Assembly (NCBI GenBank): GCA_037157565.1 | Contig: JAZHRO010000063.1 | Location: forward strand, 158,150,501-158,214,500 | Reading direction: 5' to 3' | From: Thalassia testudinum | Taxonomy: Eukaryota > Streptophyta > Magnoliopsida > Alismatales > Hydrocharitaceae | Length of the DNA stretch: 64,000 nt | Part shown: piece after piece, positions 37,230 to 48,048 of the stretch | Position numbering within the stretch: position 1 is the first letter of the stretch | How the letters are laid out: each line of letters starts with the position of its first letter | Program-made: the position numbers and the translations under genes | The notes under the pieces: model-generated | Told to the model about the DNA's origin: nothing | Seen by the model: the letters and a program-made list of their open reading frames with translations, nothing else | Database searches by the model: none

Positions 37230-38560
37230 GCCGAGTAGAAGGTGATCAAGGAGAAGGGGTGGTCAAATCAGAGGATTTTTGTAGAACAAGTACCTTGATA
37301 AGTAGCTTGGTTGGTCGAACTAGGTGCTTGTTCAGATCAACAGGCTGATGATGCAAACCAAACCCAGTTAGTCAGGTGGGTTGATGGATGTGAATCAATA
37401 GATGTGGAGCCCACCAGATGCTTATGGCTTGAGAACATGTGGAAATGCGAATCGTGGGTTTGGCTAAATCTGTTCAGTTTGATCAGATTATGGGTCCTCA
37501 AAAGATAATGGATCAGTGGTGAATGTAGGAACCCTACTAGTGGGATCAGAGAAGGATGAAATGTGATTATTGGTCTGATCAATGTCTGATTCTTGATCAA
37601 AAGATGGCAGTAAATCATATGCAATCGGATCAGAGAGTGGTGAGTCAGAGTTGAAACTGATTCTGGTGGCAGGTCAGGGTTAGGATCAGATTTTGAAAGG
37701 CTCTGGATAGCTGTGGCTTCTTCGAAATCAGAGTGCGATGTCGGCACTTCTAGAAATGATTCAAAGATAGGTTTATCTAGAGAGTCTTCATGCCGCTCAT
37801 CCAAATCAAATGTAAATGCTTGGAGAGTGCTTATAGGATCATGGAAATCTGAGTCAGTGAAAGGTTCGTACTCTGCATTGTGGACACATTCGGCACTTAC
37901 TATTTCTGATTCCTACAGATTATAGCAGAATGATTCTAACTCAATAGAATAGGAATTTGAACCAATGATCTCGGGATCAGCGACCTCAGAATCAGAGTCA
38001 AAGAATGGATCATGGACACTGAGGTCGTAAGCTGGCTCGTAATTGTCTAGAAACAAAGGTTCTCCGAAGTCAGAGTAGGATTGGAAATCATCAGAGAACT
38101 TGTGAAATCAATTTTTGAACTTGATTCCAAATCAAGATTTCCACCACAGAATAAATCATGATGCATAGAATCAACAACCTGACTTGGATCTAACCTAATC
38201 TCAAATTTCGAGCTCAAAGAGGTGTCCTTATTAGGCAAGGCTCATGTTCTTGGCTCCTAGGTTAGACCTAATCAAATCTTAACTCTTCCAACTCCTCTGA
38301 TTATATATTGTAAATTGGTGTGACTTTCGAAAAATCAGTTCGTTCTTCTGAGGAATCTAGAGAGGTACAATCATCAAATTTAGGCCCAAAATCATAGTTC
38401 AGATCTTAAATCTGATTCTCATCAAATTGGGCCTCATGATCTTCCCAAATAGGCTCAAATCTAGATTTTAGGTCAATGTTAGGAATTTGGTCACTAGAAT
38501 CTGGACATATTTCTATTGGGATGTTCGAATCACTCTCAAGGATTACCTTAATAGGATAAG
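37230..38560 (-). pseudogene. Acidic linker region of element C, broken
   Basis: The minus strand encodes, in several frames (37804-37337 and 38238-38047 being the longest), Asp/Glu/Ser-rich sequence with short repeated phrases. The phrase LQAFTFD at 37825-37806 aligns with the linker of B at 29517-29498. It occupies the place of RT-integrase. No catalytic motif is visible. Confidence 0.5.
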
Positions 38561-38876
38561 GTATGGGAATTACATCCTCAAGAGGTTCTCATTCAAGCTC
38601 AATACAAGTGTTTGGGAAATCAAGGCATGATGGACTAGCTTCATGTCACCCTAAGGCTGGTTCAGAATCAGGAACACCTGCAACTGGATCCACCCAACCA
38701 ACATCAAGATCAGGTATGTCATTCTACATCAAGTTTGAATCTGATTCCATTTGGGTTGGGGCTCCACAACAACCTCGATTTTCTAACCCAGGCTTTGGGA
38801 AATCATATTGATCAACATTGCTCCAAGATGTCTCATCAATTTCTGAGTGGATATGTGGATATTTTTTATTAATGGT

Positions 38877-39269
38877 CTATTTCAACATATTTATCAAATT
38901 CTCCCATTTCTCAATGTCATCTTGGTGCATTTCCCAAAGTGGTGGATTTGTTAGACATTGGAGATACTCAAAATTATGTAATCTCTTTAATTCAATGTAT
39001 CCTATAATGAGAATATCCCGAGTTGAACCATTTATCAATTGTGTCAACATTAGCTTGGCACGGTTCACAATGAAGGTTGTTATTTCTGGCACATTAACTT
39101 GCATGCTTCTAAATGGATTCGAGGTTTCGTAATACTCATCATGATGTCTAAGATCAACCTCAATCATTTTCTCTTTCATGCTCATTTGGGATTTAGGTTT
39201 ATTGAAAATCTTTCCTATGTTATTAGGTTGCATTTTCAAATCAAGTGGTGGATTAGGATGTAGAATCAA
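38877..39269 (-). CDS. Unrecognised 130-codon frame in element C
   Basis: An uninterrupted frame (MILHPNPPLDLKMQPNNIGK at its start) in an otherwise decayed element. It is mixed and mostly hydrophilic, with basic (KPKSQMSMKEKM) and aliphatic (STRDILIIGYIELKRL) stretches and no signal peptide or membrane segment. It lies where Gag sits in B and G, but the Gag core motifs (HWYQT, FLKKFFP) are missing. It may be a very diverged Gag, a captured fragment, or a chance frame. I do not recognise it. Confidence 0.3.
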   Translation of the reverse strand: MILHPNPPLDLKMQPNNIGKIFNKPKSQMSMKEKMIEVDLRHHDEYYETSNPFRSMQVNVPEITTFIVNRAKLMLTQLINGSTRDILIIGYIELKRLHNFEYLQCLTNPPLWEMHQDDIEKWENLINMLK

Positions 39270-39404
39270 ATTCAGGTCTAGATTGAATTGCTTTGATCAG
39301 ATCAGATTTTCCCCAAAAGATCAACTCTAATGGTGGCCTCTAGGTTAAACCTAGGACCTTTCCTGTGTATGTGCTCTAGAGAATAGATGAGGGACTGGAT
39401 ATGA

Positions 39405-39620
39405 ATTGGACCCAATCAAGGCACCCAAAGATTTTGGATGACTAAGGCTATTTCGAGGTAGATGATACCTCTGAATCAGAAATCCACACACCCGAGAATT
39501 ACTTGGGCAGCTAGGAAGGGAGAGCCCAGCAAAGACCCCTACATGGCAGAGCATCCCCACAGGTTACAGGGCTTCCCCCACTCTACCTTCCTTGTCACTA
39601 CAGTTCCAAGTAGACCGGAA
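39405..39620 (-). other. Conserved leader block, element C
   Basis: It corresponds to the blocks in B and G. C has kept it although Gag is not recognisable. Phrases: aggcacccaaag, gagaattacttgggcagc, aaagacccctacatgg, ccacaggttacaggg, ccttgtcact. Confidence 0.75.
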
Positions 39621-40122
39621 TGTGTGAATTGAGACTTAAGCCTACCAATTCTAGTCTTAATTTGTGTCTTGAGTTTCACTTGATTTAGAAGTTGATTAAA
39701 TTTGTGAACTAATTTGGAGGTTGGTTGACCCACAAAGTGGACCAACTTTACTTGACCTACCCAAAAGATTGAAAATGAAATTTGAGTAGGTATAGGAAAT
39801 TAGGATGGGGATCTCTAATCAAATTGTCTCACTTAAATCAGATATAAATCAAACTTGCAAATCAGGAATCTTTTTGCCATTAAATGATGATTAGTAAAAA
39901 AAAATAAGGCAAGTGAATCCTAATTGATTTTGTTTCCTTTTTCTCTTTCCCAAGATTAAGAGGTTGATTAGGGAAGAGAAATTTTACTTGCCCCTAAAGT
40001 AGTTGATTGTGCAGAAGATCTTCTCGTGATGTACCTCGCAAAATCACAACCAAAATAGATAGGGCAAGTTAATAATAAGCTCAATCAAAATAAGATAAGA
40101 CCAGTAGTGAATTGCACGTTGC
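39621..40122 (-). other. Leader of element C, PBS-proximal part
   Basis: Non-coding. It holds a hairpin-forming segment near 39717-39750 (gttggttgaccca / agtggaccaac) and a splice-donor-like GAGGTACAT on the minus strand near 40030. Confidence 0.5.
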
Positions 40123-40140
40123 TCCCCAACAACAGCGCCA
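40123..40140 (-). promoter_or_regulatory. Primer binding site, element C
   Basis: The minus strand reads TGGCGCTGTTGTTGGGGA, three changes from the site of G, 3 bp from the LTR at 40144. Confidence 0.85.
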
Positions 40141-40143
40141 AAA

Positions 40144-40953
40144 TATTGCATGGGCAAATTCGTTGAATTTTAGGAAAGAGATGCTTGCGTCATAGTATAG
40201 TCAACAAAATTGCTTTACAACATTCAAATTTATAAAGTGCTCTAAATCAAAAAATGAGTCTGAGGTCATTCGCAGGGAGCAAATGTGGAATTCACACACT
40301 AATCACAATATGAATCAATGAGCACAAGATAAATATATTCAATGAATCAACCATCAAAGATATATTTAATATTAGCCCAAATTAAATCTCAAGAAATCAT
40401 GGGATAAAATGAAATTCAAACCCTAAAAGAATGGTGATTTAAATCACCAATTATATCCCACATTTAAGCGCATGCAATTATCAAATTCAAGTTCTCAATT
40501 TCGCCAAATGTTTCAACAGTGTTTAGAACCAATCTCTTAACTATAGAGAATATGCCTCAAATAAATGTGCAGTACCAGCCGTTAACCAAGCAATCCAGAT
40601 GACTTAAAGTTGCTAAGCCTCATCATAAGGCCTTAGAGACCTTAAGCATTAAGCCTCAGTAGAAGGCTTTAGCACATAGTCATCTCAGAACAGCTAAGTA
40701 TTGGGCACGTTGCATGCATACCGAGGCATAACCACCCCCACCCTCCTCAAATATTTCTTCCTCCTTCAGATCGAGTATATAAGCGAGTAATCGGATCTGG
40801 GTAGGGTCCAAACCCATGGGTGAGGAGTGTAAAGGCTGAGGTGAGAGGGACCTCACCCCTTATTGTAGAGGTGTTAAGGCCTATGCACAATTTCCTTATA
40901 TACACTGAAAAGATTTTGTCGTGGACGATGTGCTACTTACGTGCCTGCTAAAA
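40144..40953 (-). repeat. Right (5') LTR of element C, truncated by D
   Basis: It begins tattgcatgggc, aligning with the start of the B LTR (tgttgatg). U5 contains gggagcaa (40275-40282), complementary to ttgctccc at 40119-40126. The rest of the LTR would lie beyond the D/E insertions, off the window. Confidence 0.75.
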
Positions 40954-42169
40954 GGATAATTTTCACTTAACAAGATGATAATTTAAATAATTTGTTGTTT
41001 GTATTTCTAAGTGGTGGAAAATCAACTAATCAATCTATTGAATTAAAATTAAACCACACGAGATAAGGGCAGGTCGTGTCTACAAGGAGGCAATGTCTAT
41101 TACAAAACTCACACGGGTCAAAAACAGATGTTCATGATTAAGTTCACAAAGAAATCGAATCAAAATCGCCTTTCAATTAAGTTAACAATATATGATCATG
41201 CTGGTATTGTATTTACGTTGAAATGTAAGGGTGTTTTGATAAAATCAACATAATAAAATAATCTTTAAATGAGATAAAGAGACTTGACAATGGCATCGAA
41301 TGGTAATTATTAATTGAATGTAAAACAGGGGATTTCCTTTTCTTACTTGCGCATGGAGGAGAGGCGAAGACTGGCAGCAAAATTCGACGAAGGAGATGAG
41401 TGAGCCAAGGGCTTTGCGATGGCAGTCACGGCGAGGTGTGAGGTAGTCGGAACTCACTGGATGGTGGAGATGAAGGTGGTGGGTGGCGGTGGCCGCAGCT
41501 CTATTTGCTGCTCACGAAGAGGAGAAGGTGCACTGGAAGGGTGCGTACGCGGCTAGGGACGACACGTGGGAGGTGTAGCGCATGGGGAAGAGGCGAGTGC
41601 AGTGAGTGGCTGCTGCTGTTGGATAGCTCCACACGCGAGTGTGCTGAGTGCATGTAGGAAAAAGGGCATCACGGTGGCGTTTGCTACACGAGGGTGATTC
41701 TGAGGCTGCTCGGCATACTGGTGGTGGAGGTGGTGCTAGTGGTAGGTCACGTGCGAACGATGAGAGGAAATGAGGATTCCGGTGGTGGTGGTGAAGTTGG
41801 GTTGAAGATGGGTTGCTTGATGGAGTGAACGAAGGAGAAGATGAATAGTGAAGGAGATGGGCGGTGGTGATGGTGGTGGAGATGTTGGGGTCTATGTTGG
41901 GTTGTTGTAGCATGTGTTTTTGTTGTTGAACAAAGAAGAAGAAATAGAGGAAGGTGGTGGCACGGTGAGGCAGTAGATGCATTGGGTTTCTTTGAAGGAA
42001 AAGAAGAAGAAGGAGATTGCATGGCTAGTGTGGCCACGCTCACGGTGAAATGGAGCGACGAAAGCTCTCACATGGTGTTGGCACGAGTCCACCAGCTTGG
42101 CGCAGTGAGTTGTCACCTCGATGGCCCATGGTGTGGTGGAGCTCAGCCATGGAGGCCGACGGTGATGAA
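40954..42169 (-). repeat. Element D: partial LTR
   Basis: The first about 200 bp (ggataattttcac, aagtggtggaaaa, ggcaggtcgtgtc, aggaggcaatg) align with the U5 end of the E LTRs at 42170 and 61412. The orientation is the same as E, but the rest differs, so it is another family member. It is interrupted by E at 42170; the continuation is off the window, so solo LTR versus full element cannot be decided. The overlapping frames at 41512-42043 are LTR sequence. Confidence 0.65.
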
Positions 42170-43781
42170 TGATAAGTTGATTTCACTTTCAAATAATGTA
42201 TTAAGATGATTTGTCGTTGTAGGATCGAAGTGGTGGAAAATCGCTTAACAAAATAATTAAAATTACAATTAAACCACTCACAAAAAAGCAGGTCATGTCC
42301 ACAGGGAGGCAATGACTTAGTTAAACTCGCAATTAGGTCAAAATCAAGTTTGCTAAACTATTTGCTAGATCAAATAATGCCTGTGTAGCTCTGAAAGTAA
42401 ACCTTAAATTTATGGAGAAGTCAAGGGGTGTGAATGTAATTTTTACGTCAGAAAATTATCCATGTGCAAGGGTATGCCATGTACTATGCACTTGGATGCA
42501 TCCGAAAATATCATTCAAAATTAAATTCAATGCACATAGAGATGAATAACAAGGTTTAACAATTTTCTAGAAGCATGAGCATGAAGGCATAAATTCACCA
42601 TAATAAAATAATGATAAATCAAAATTCATTTTTGTGAAAATGGCATGAAATGTAATTATTCATTGAGGATGAAACAGGGGATTAGCTTTGGGTGGAGCTT
42701 GTGCACGGATGAAGGAGAGATGGGCGGCGAGTTGGCGACCAGAGGTAGCCCGCCCCAATCCACACCTAATGGTGGTGGCGGCTCGAAGGATGGTGGTTGG
42801 AGCCGGCCTGCCGGAGGAAAGAAGTGGCAGTGATGGTGGTTGCAGCTGCTGGCAGCGAGTGCTGGAGGCACGAGGAGGGGCAGCGCACGGTCACTAGGAG
42901 TGCTGCAGGCGCGTGTGGGGAGTGGGTGCATGGAGAGGCAACACTCTGCGGGGTGCATAGGTACGCGCGAGGGGTTTGTTGGTGTCGGCTGCAGGTGCTG
43001 TAGGGAGGCGCTGGAGCGTGGGCGCTAGAGTGTGGTGAAGGCAAGGAGGCGTGGGCGTGCCGGCTGGGGTGAGGGCGCGCGGTGGGCAGGTGGCTAGGCG
43101 AGGGCACTAGAGGTTCTGGTGAAGGCACGCGTTGGGTAGATGGCGCGCGGTGGGCAGATGGCACGAGGAAGTGTGGGTGCTGGGGGCGTGAGTGTGAGGG
43201 AGATGAAGGCACAGGCGTGCAAGTGCTGGCTGAGGTGAGGACGCGCGGTGGGCAGGCACGCTTGGCACGATTGAGGTGCGGGCAAGAGAAGTTGCAGGGA
43301 CTCTTGGCGATGTGGGCTGTCACCCCACACGCCCATGGTGGAGTCACACTGCTGCAGTGGGAGGCCGGTGGTATGAATGGATGAGAAGCAAAGTTCTCTA
43401 CGCACAGTGAGGAATAAAGGGGTGAAGACCTCCCTTTGAACGGCAGCCCCCCTTTCTCTTTTGTAGCCACAGCTACAAAGATTTGAAATTCAAAAGCCAC
43501 CGTAGAATCAATGTGATGCGCAGGAGGAGGAGGCAGAGATGGAGTTACCTACAAAGGAGAAGAAGAAGAAAAAAAGAATAAAATAATTAGGATTATTTAT
43601 ACATAACTCCTTAACTTCTATGTTAATTGAAATAGTGCACCTAATTAATTAACTAATTAAATGTATGCAACTCTAGGTTAATTCTAAATACATGAATTAT
43701 GCACTTAAGCTAAAAATATGAACTAATTTATTTACATCCTAATGTATGCTATCTAAATGTTAAAATTAACTTAATGTCTAG
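42170..43781 (-). repeat. Left (3') LTR of element E, main piece
   Basis: It matches 61412-61970 (tgataagt, tgtaggatcgaagtggtgg, tccacagggaggcaatgac). The GC-rich part (42690-43480) opens long overlapping frames on both strands, such as 42766-43500; these are composition artefacts. It continues across G at 57416. Confidence 0.8.
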
Positions 43782-46537
43782 TGGTGGCGACTTTCCACCG
43801 CTGCTAGTCTTCGTTTGTTTTAATGCTTATTACAGTAATGTCGTTGTGGTATAAAATAAGACAGCTACGGTTGTTGATACCATTAAAATTTTACTCGGAA
43901 ATAGTTTCTCGAGGTCGAACTTAGAGAGCTACTGAAATTCTAGAAGTACAAAGTTTCTTTATTACAAAAATAAGAGAGAGGGAGAGAGAGAGAGAGAGAT
44001 ATTTTGTCTTGGCTTCTTCTTCTTCTCTTCTTCCTCTCTTTGCTTGTCTTCTTCTTCTTTTCTTCTTCAGTTCTTCTTCTTTTTCTTGTCGTTATCTTCT
44101 TTCTTCCTTCTCTTTTCTTTCTCTTCAGCTACGGAGCCTTTTCTTTTCTTTTTCTTCTTCTCTGCTTTATCTTCTCTGAGGCTTCATCCGTCGTCTGATA
44201 TCGCAATCAGATGACTTAAACGGTGGTCTGCTACAGTGCTTCCCCTCTCTTTTCTTCCTTTGCTACTTCTTCTTCTTCCCGCTTCTTCTTCCTTGGTCTT
44301 CTGCCTTGCTCAGCTGCAAGGCTTCTTCAGAGTTTCTTCTTCCGCTCCTCTTCTTCTTCCTACGGCCAAGTGGTGAACCTTCTTCCTTCGCGCCCTGTTC
44401 CTGCACGAGGCACAGCAAAACCTAGCCCTTCCCTCTACCCACACGTCTCTCTCTCTCTCTGTAAACCGCTCATAGGAAGCTCTCCCAGAGCCGGGTTACC
44501 GGGTCGGGTAGCATACCCGTGACCAGGTGCACCGGCGTGGGTGGTGCGCGAGGAGTGCAGGGTAAACGGGTCGGCCAGGTCCATGTGGCGTGGGTCGCGG
44601 ACGAGACGGGCAAGTGGGCGAGGGGACCTCACCCCGTGTTCTGAGGCGCTTAAGTAAAAACACAAAATCAATTTAAATGGGGGCAGCGCTTCGAAATCTT
44701 ACGATGTGGGACTAAAATTCATCCCTTCTTGCGCGTGCCAGCAGGAAGAACGCGCCCTTGCCTCAGCAGCTGCGTCCTCGCTTCCCTTCGCGTGCCAGCT
44801 GCTTGCCTTCACCTGGGTCTCTCCAATTCGCCTCAGCTGGAGTCCTGATGCTTCAAGGCCTGGAGCTCGCGTGGAAGCTCCTCACTTCGTCGCCGATGGC
44901 GGTCGGGGATGAAGTCTGTCTAACACAAGTATGGCATCTCGGCCTAATCAGACCACAGGGAAACCTTCGCCGTGGCACGGCGAAGGTAGTGCGGGGTGCA
45001 GCAGGTCGCGGGGTGGTGTCTGGCGGTGGCCCTAGGTCGGACTGCAACCGGAAAAATGGGTTTGATCGAGGGAGTGTTGTGGAGGTATGGAGTGGCAGTG
45101 GAGTTATGGGGGTGTTGGGTGAGGTGAGGTGGAGCTTTCGGGATAGTTGGCGAGTCGGATGGGGTTGTGAGATGACGGGGACGACTCACCGGAGAGTGGC
45201 CGGAGGTGGGGAAGATGAGGGCGGTTAGGCGTGGTCGTAGGGTAATCGAGCAAAATAAGTTGGGGAAAAGAAAGAGGGGAAGAGAGGAAATAACTGTTAC
45301 TTACTTATAGGGACGAAGGGGGCCGGAGAAGGGCGACAGTCGTACCGACTGTCGCCGGAGAAGAAACACCCAGAAGGGGGGGAGCGGCGGCGAGGAAGAG
45401 AGCAGGAGGGCGCGCGCTGGGTACAGCGCAATGCGGGAAGATCAAGCGAAGGTGGCTCTGCTGCTGGTATTGCAGCAGAGCGACGAGAAGGAGGAGGAGG
45501 AGCTGCCGGAGCTGGTGGGTTCTTGTCGGAGTGGGGAGAGAGGAAGGGTTGGGGTTTTCTCCGTCAAGACCAAGCTGCCCGAACAGGCTGGCGACGCTGG
45601 TCTTTATAAAGGCAGTGGCGGAGGGGTGGACGCAGGGAGGCGACGTGCCTCCCTCACTGGAGAATGGCCGAAGGTGTGACCCACACCTTCCGCACGTTCG
45701 CATGGATGGTGTGGGTGTCGTCAGGTGGCATGGTGGTGTCCCTGCGATAGCAGATGTCGCAGGGAACACCGGGTTCAATTTGCAGGACATCCCCCTCACC
45801 CTGCGCAGCGCCATGCTCCGCGCAAAGTCGCTGGAGGATGGCGCTGCGCAGAGACTTGCAGGAGGAACCTAAACGCAAAGAACGACGAGGAAATTAGGGG
45901 TCGAAATGCAAAGGTTTCAAAAGTTGTGGGTCAAAAAGTAATTGATGAGGACCAAATTGCAAAGTCGCTCAAGAAGGTCTCTTCTTAGGCTCAAGTTTTT
46001 ATGCCTGACTAAATTGGACCTAAGGATTTTAATGGTGAATTTTGTTTCTAGGTCAGACCTTGTTTGACCGGATAATTTACGTAAAAACCCAAATTAAATC
46101 ATTAATTGAGCATGGTTCTCAATGTAGGTCAAAATGGGTTTCTAAGGCCAAATTGAAGGTTCTAAACCCTAGAGATTATTTTTCTATGAATTTTAGAGGG
46201 TTTAGTCAATTTTTACCCTGCCTCGAACCTTGTGAATTGAAGTGGGTTTGTTTTAGGGTTATAGAATGTCATTTAATTCCTTGGAGTTGCTGTAGCCCTT
46301 GTTGGATCAGATCATCCCACTTTCCTTTTTATTTGGTTTATTTGACCAGTGTTTGGACCCTGAGTTACCCTGTTTGCAATTTATGCTGGTGAAATTGCAT
46401 TTTTACCCCTTATGACTTGTTTTCTTCTTAAACTCAGAATTCTCTGAGGCAAGCCTTTCTTTGAGTTATGTAGGAGCTTTTTCTTGCATATCTAGGTTAG
46501 ATTGTGCTAGTTAGGGTTCACGATGAGGTTCTCATCA
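43782..46537 (-). repeat. Left (3') LTR of element G
   Basis: 2,756 bp, from TGGTGGCG to CTCATCA. It ends with the hairpin cGATGAGgttCTCATCa (46521-46537). A CT-rich run (43985-44180) and a (GA)n run (43976-43999) lie on the U5 side, and a palindromic TATA (ctttataaagg) is at 45602-45612. Frames such as 44758-45228 and 45305-45814 recur in the right LTR and are not genes. Confidence 0.92.
45602..45612 (-). promoter_or_regulatory. TATA box of element G left LTR
   Basis: cTTTATAAAg, a TATA palindrome. The right LTR has tTATAAAGG at 56481-56489 in the same context. Confidence 0.55.
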
Positions 46538-46575
46538 TACCCCCATGCCTAGCTTTTGCTAGTCCCTTAGCAAAA
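46538..46575 (-). promoter_or_regulatory. PPT and pre-PPT hairpin of element G
   Basis: The minus strand has the hairpin TTTTGCTAAGGGACTAGCAA (46575-46556), then GCTAGGCATGGGGGTA against the LTR edge. The G-run primes plus-strand DNA. Confidence 0.85.
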
Positions 46576-47992
46576 ACTTAAGGTTTCAACCTTTGTTCTA
46601 GACCATGATGTTTTTAATAATTTTAGATAAGTACTTTTTTCATTTGAACTTAGATTAGGTTAGAATGCTGACCATAGGCCTAAAAGGTACTCTAGTACCA
46701 ACCAAGATCCAGATCTGTCTAGCCTCAGCCTCAGTCCTTAGCAAAGGTTTTTAAAGCCCACAAGAACTAACCTAAGGTCTATTGAACTTTGCGGTTAAAG
46801 CACCCCTGCTTGAAATGATTTTAGCCCTAGCTCAGTTCACAGTGCATTTTGTAAGAGAGAGAGATAGAAGATTTTTCTGTTTGGAGGGTTTTCTCTCTCT
46901 TTTTCTTTTTAATTCTAGCTTAGGATTGGCTTTTCAACACGGTCTGTATCAAATTCCTTGTTCCCATCATCAATCCTCAAGGGTTCCTGGCAATCGATGC
47001 TTCGAGATAGCACAGCCCATGGCAACCCCCGGAACCCTGGCAATTGACACTTCGTGATAATGCCATCCATGGAATCTAAACCAGCAGAGTGCTTACATGC
47101 CCCCAGTAGGATATGTAAATATCCTAAGAGACAAGCACCGAGGAGATGATATTTTGTTACACATCTTTGAGGGGAATTTCCTACCTCTCCGCGCTGGGAA
47201 CTCGTCTAAATCAACTTGTGTTGATCTGCCGCTCCTACTCTAGGTGTACTTTTCAGAATTTTGGGACGCTTCTGCGTGATTTTGATTTTTACGCTTATTG
47301 AACCAGGCTGTGTGTGGGGTTAGGGTGCTTAGGTTACTGAGTCCCGTAAATCAAAAGTTAGTTAATGAGGCCAAATACTCCCTAAGCCTTGGACCTAATA
47401 CTTAAGCTTTTCATTTTCCTCAACCTCTTGAGGAGTGTCTAGATCTTAATGGGTACTAAGAGTCTATCCAAGAATGCCTAAGGTTCGCATTCTTTCTAAT
47501 CTTTCTGTGCACTTTTCATTTCTTTTCTTGAATGAGGTCTAGAACTTAGGTCAATTCCTTAGTTTCTTACTAATGACTATCATTCTTTTCTTTCATTTTT
47601 GCACTCCTTTTTCATTTTGTTTCTTTTTCTTCTCCCACAAAATTTCCTTTCTCCTTTTATTTTTATTTTTATTTTTATTTTTGAAAAAAAATTTTAATTT
47701 TTATGGTATTTAGCATATGTGAATTTTTTGTTTAAAACCTTTTCTTACAAGTTTTGCACTTTTATCCCCCCATGCCTAAGGTTTGCAATGTCCTCATTGT
47801 GACTTAGGGGGTTTTTATTTACTTAGTTCATTCCTTAAGACAGATGTTTTGATTGAGTGAATGTGTCGGGATGATTGTTGCGGATGATTTCTAATCCTAG
47901 ATGCAAGCATCTGAGGTGGAGTCGGTTGTCTAGAAGGGTGAACCTTAAGTGCACAAAGGTGTCAAAAAGGTTTTAGGTTTTCAAGGAAAATA
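46576..47992 (-). other. 3' non-coding region of element G
   Basis: No gene. Two repeat units lie at 47000-47022 and 47050-47072 (ttcgRgatag..cccatgg type). A pyrimidine-rich run on the plus strand is at 47570-47700. The GGACATTG/CATGGGGG box is at 47765-47800 (minus strand CAATGAGGACATTGCAAAC, then TTAGGCATGGGGGG). Confidence 0.65.
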
Positions 47993-48031
47993 ACGGCCTG
48001 CCTCCCGTTAAGCGCTGAGTTTTACGCCATC
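47993..48031 (-). other. Post-pol conserved motif, element G
   Basis: The plus strand reads ggcctgcctcccgttaagcg, then ctgagttttacgcc. It starts 18 bp beyond the integrase stop at 48049. Confidence 0.7.
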
Positions 48032-48048
48032 GGCTGAGTGCAATAAGC

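Larger units (their letters stand above)
11118..40953 (-). mobile_element. Element C: oldest host element of the nest, non-autonomous
   Basis: A minus-strand LTR retrotransposon, seen as left LTR pieces (11118-11762 and 22938-24229), internal pieces (24230-24758 and 36163-40143) and a right LTR piece (40144-40953). It is split by A and B and truncated by H and D. The two LTRs align over the part both retain: 11122-11225 matches 40848-40945 (cctcacc, ttaaggcct, gattttgtc). No gag, protease, RT or integrase domain is recognised. The internal region keeps the leader block, acidic linker, post-pol motif, GGACATTG box and triple repeat shared with B and G. Confidence 0.75.

Noticed and set aside
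24230..40143. Element C as a TRIM/LARD without any coding
   Set aside because: Acidic linker homology with B shows it once had a coding region; a pure LARD label would be wrong, though it is non-autonomous now.
42766..43500. A 244-codon minus-strand frame
   Set aside because: It lies in the GC-rich part of the E LTR with long frames on the other strand over the same bases; low-complexity Pro/Ser/His content, no domain.
44000..44180. CT-rich runs at 44000-44180 and 54910-55080 as polypurine tracts
   Set aside because: They lie inside the LTRs of G on the U5 side, not at an LTR edge; the true PPT is at 46538.
44758..45228. A 156-codon plus frame and the neighbouring 169-codon minus frame (45305-45814) as host genes
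   Set aside because: Both recur with changes in the other LTR of G (55617-56003, 56182-56721), so they are LTR sequence.
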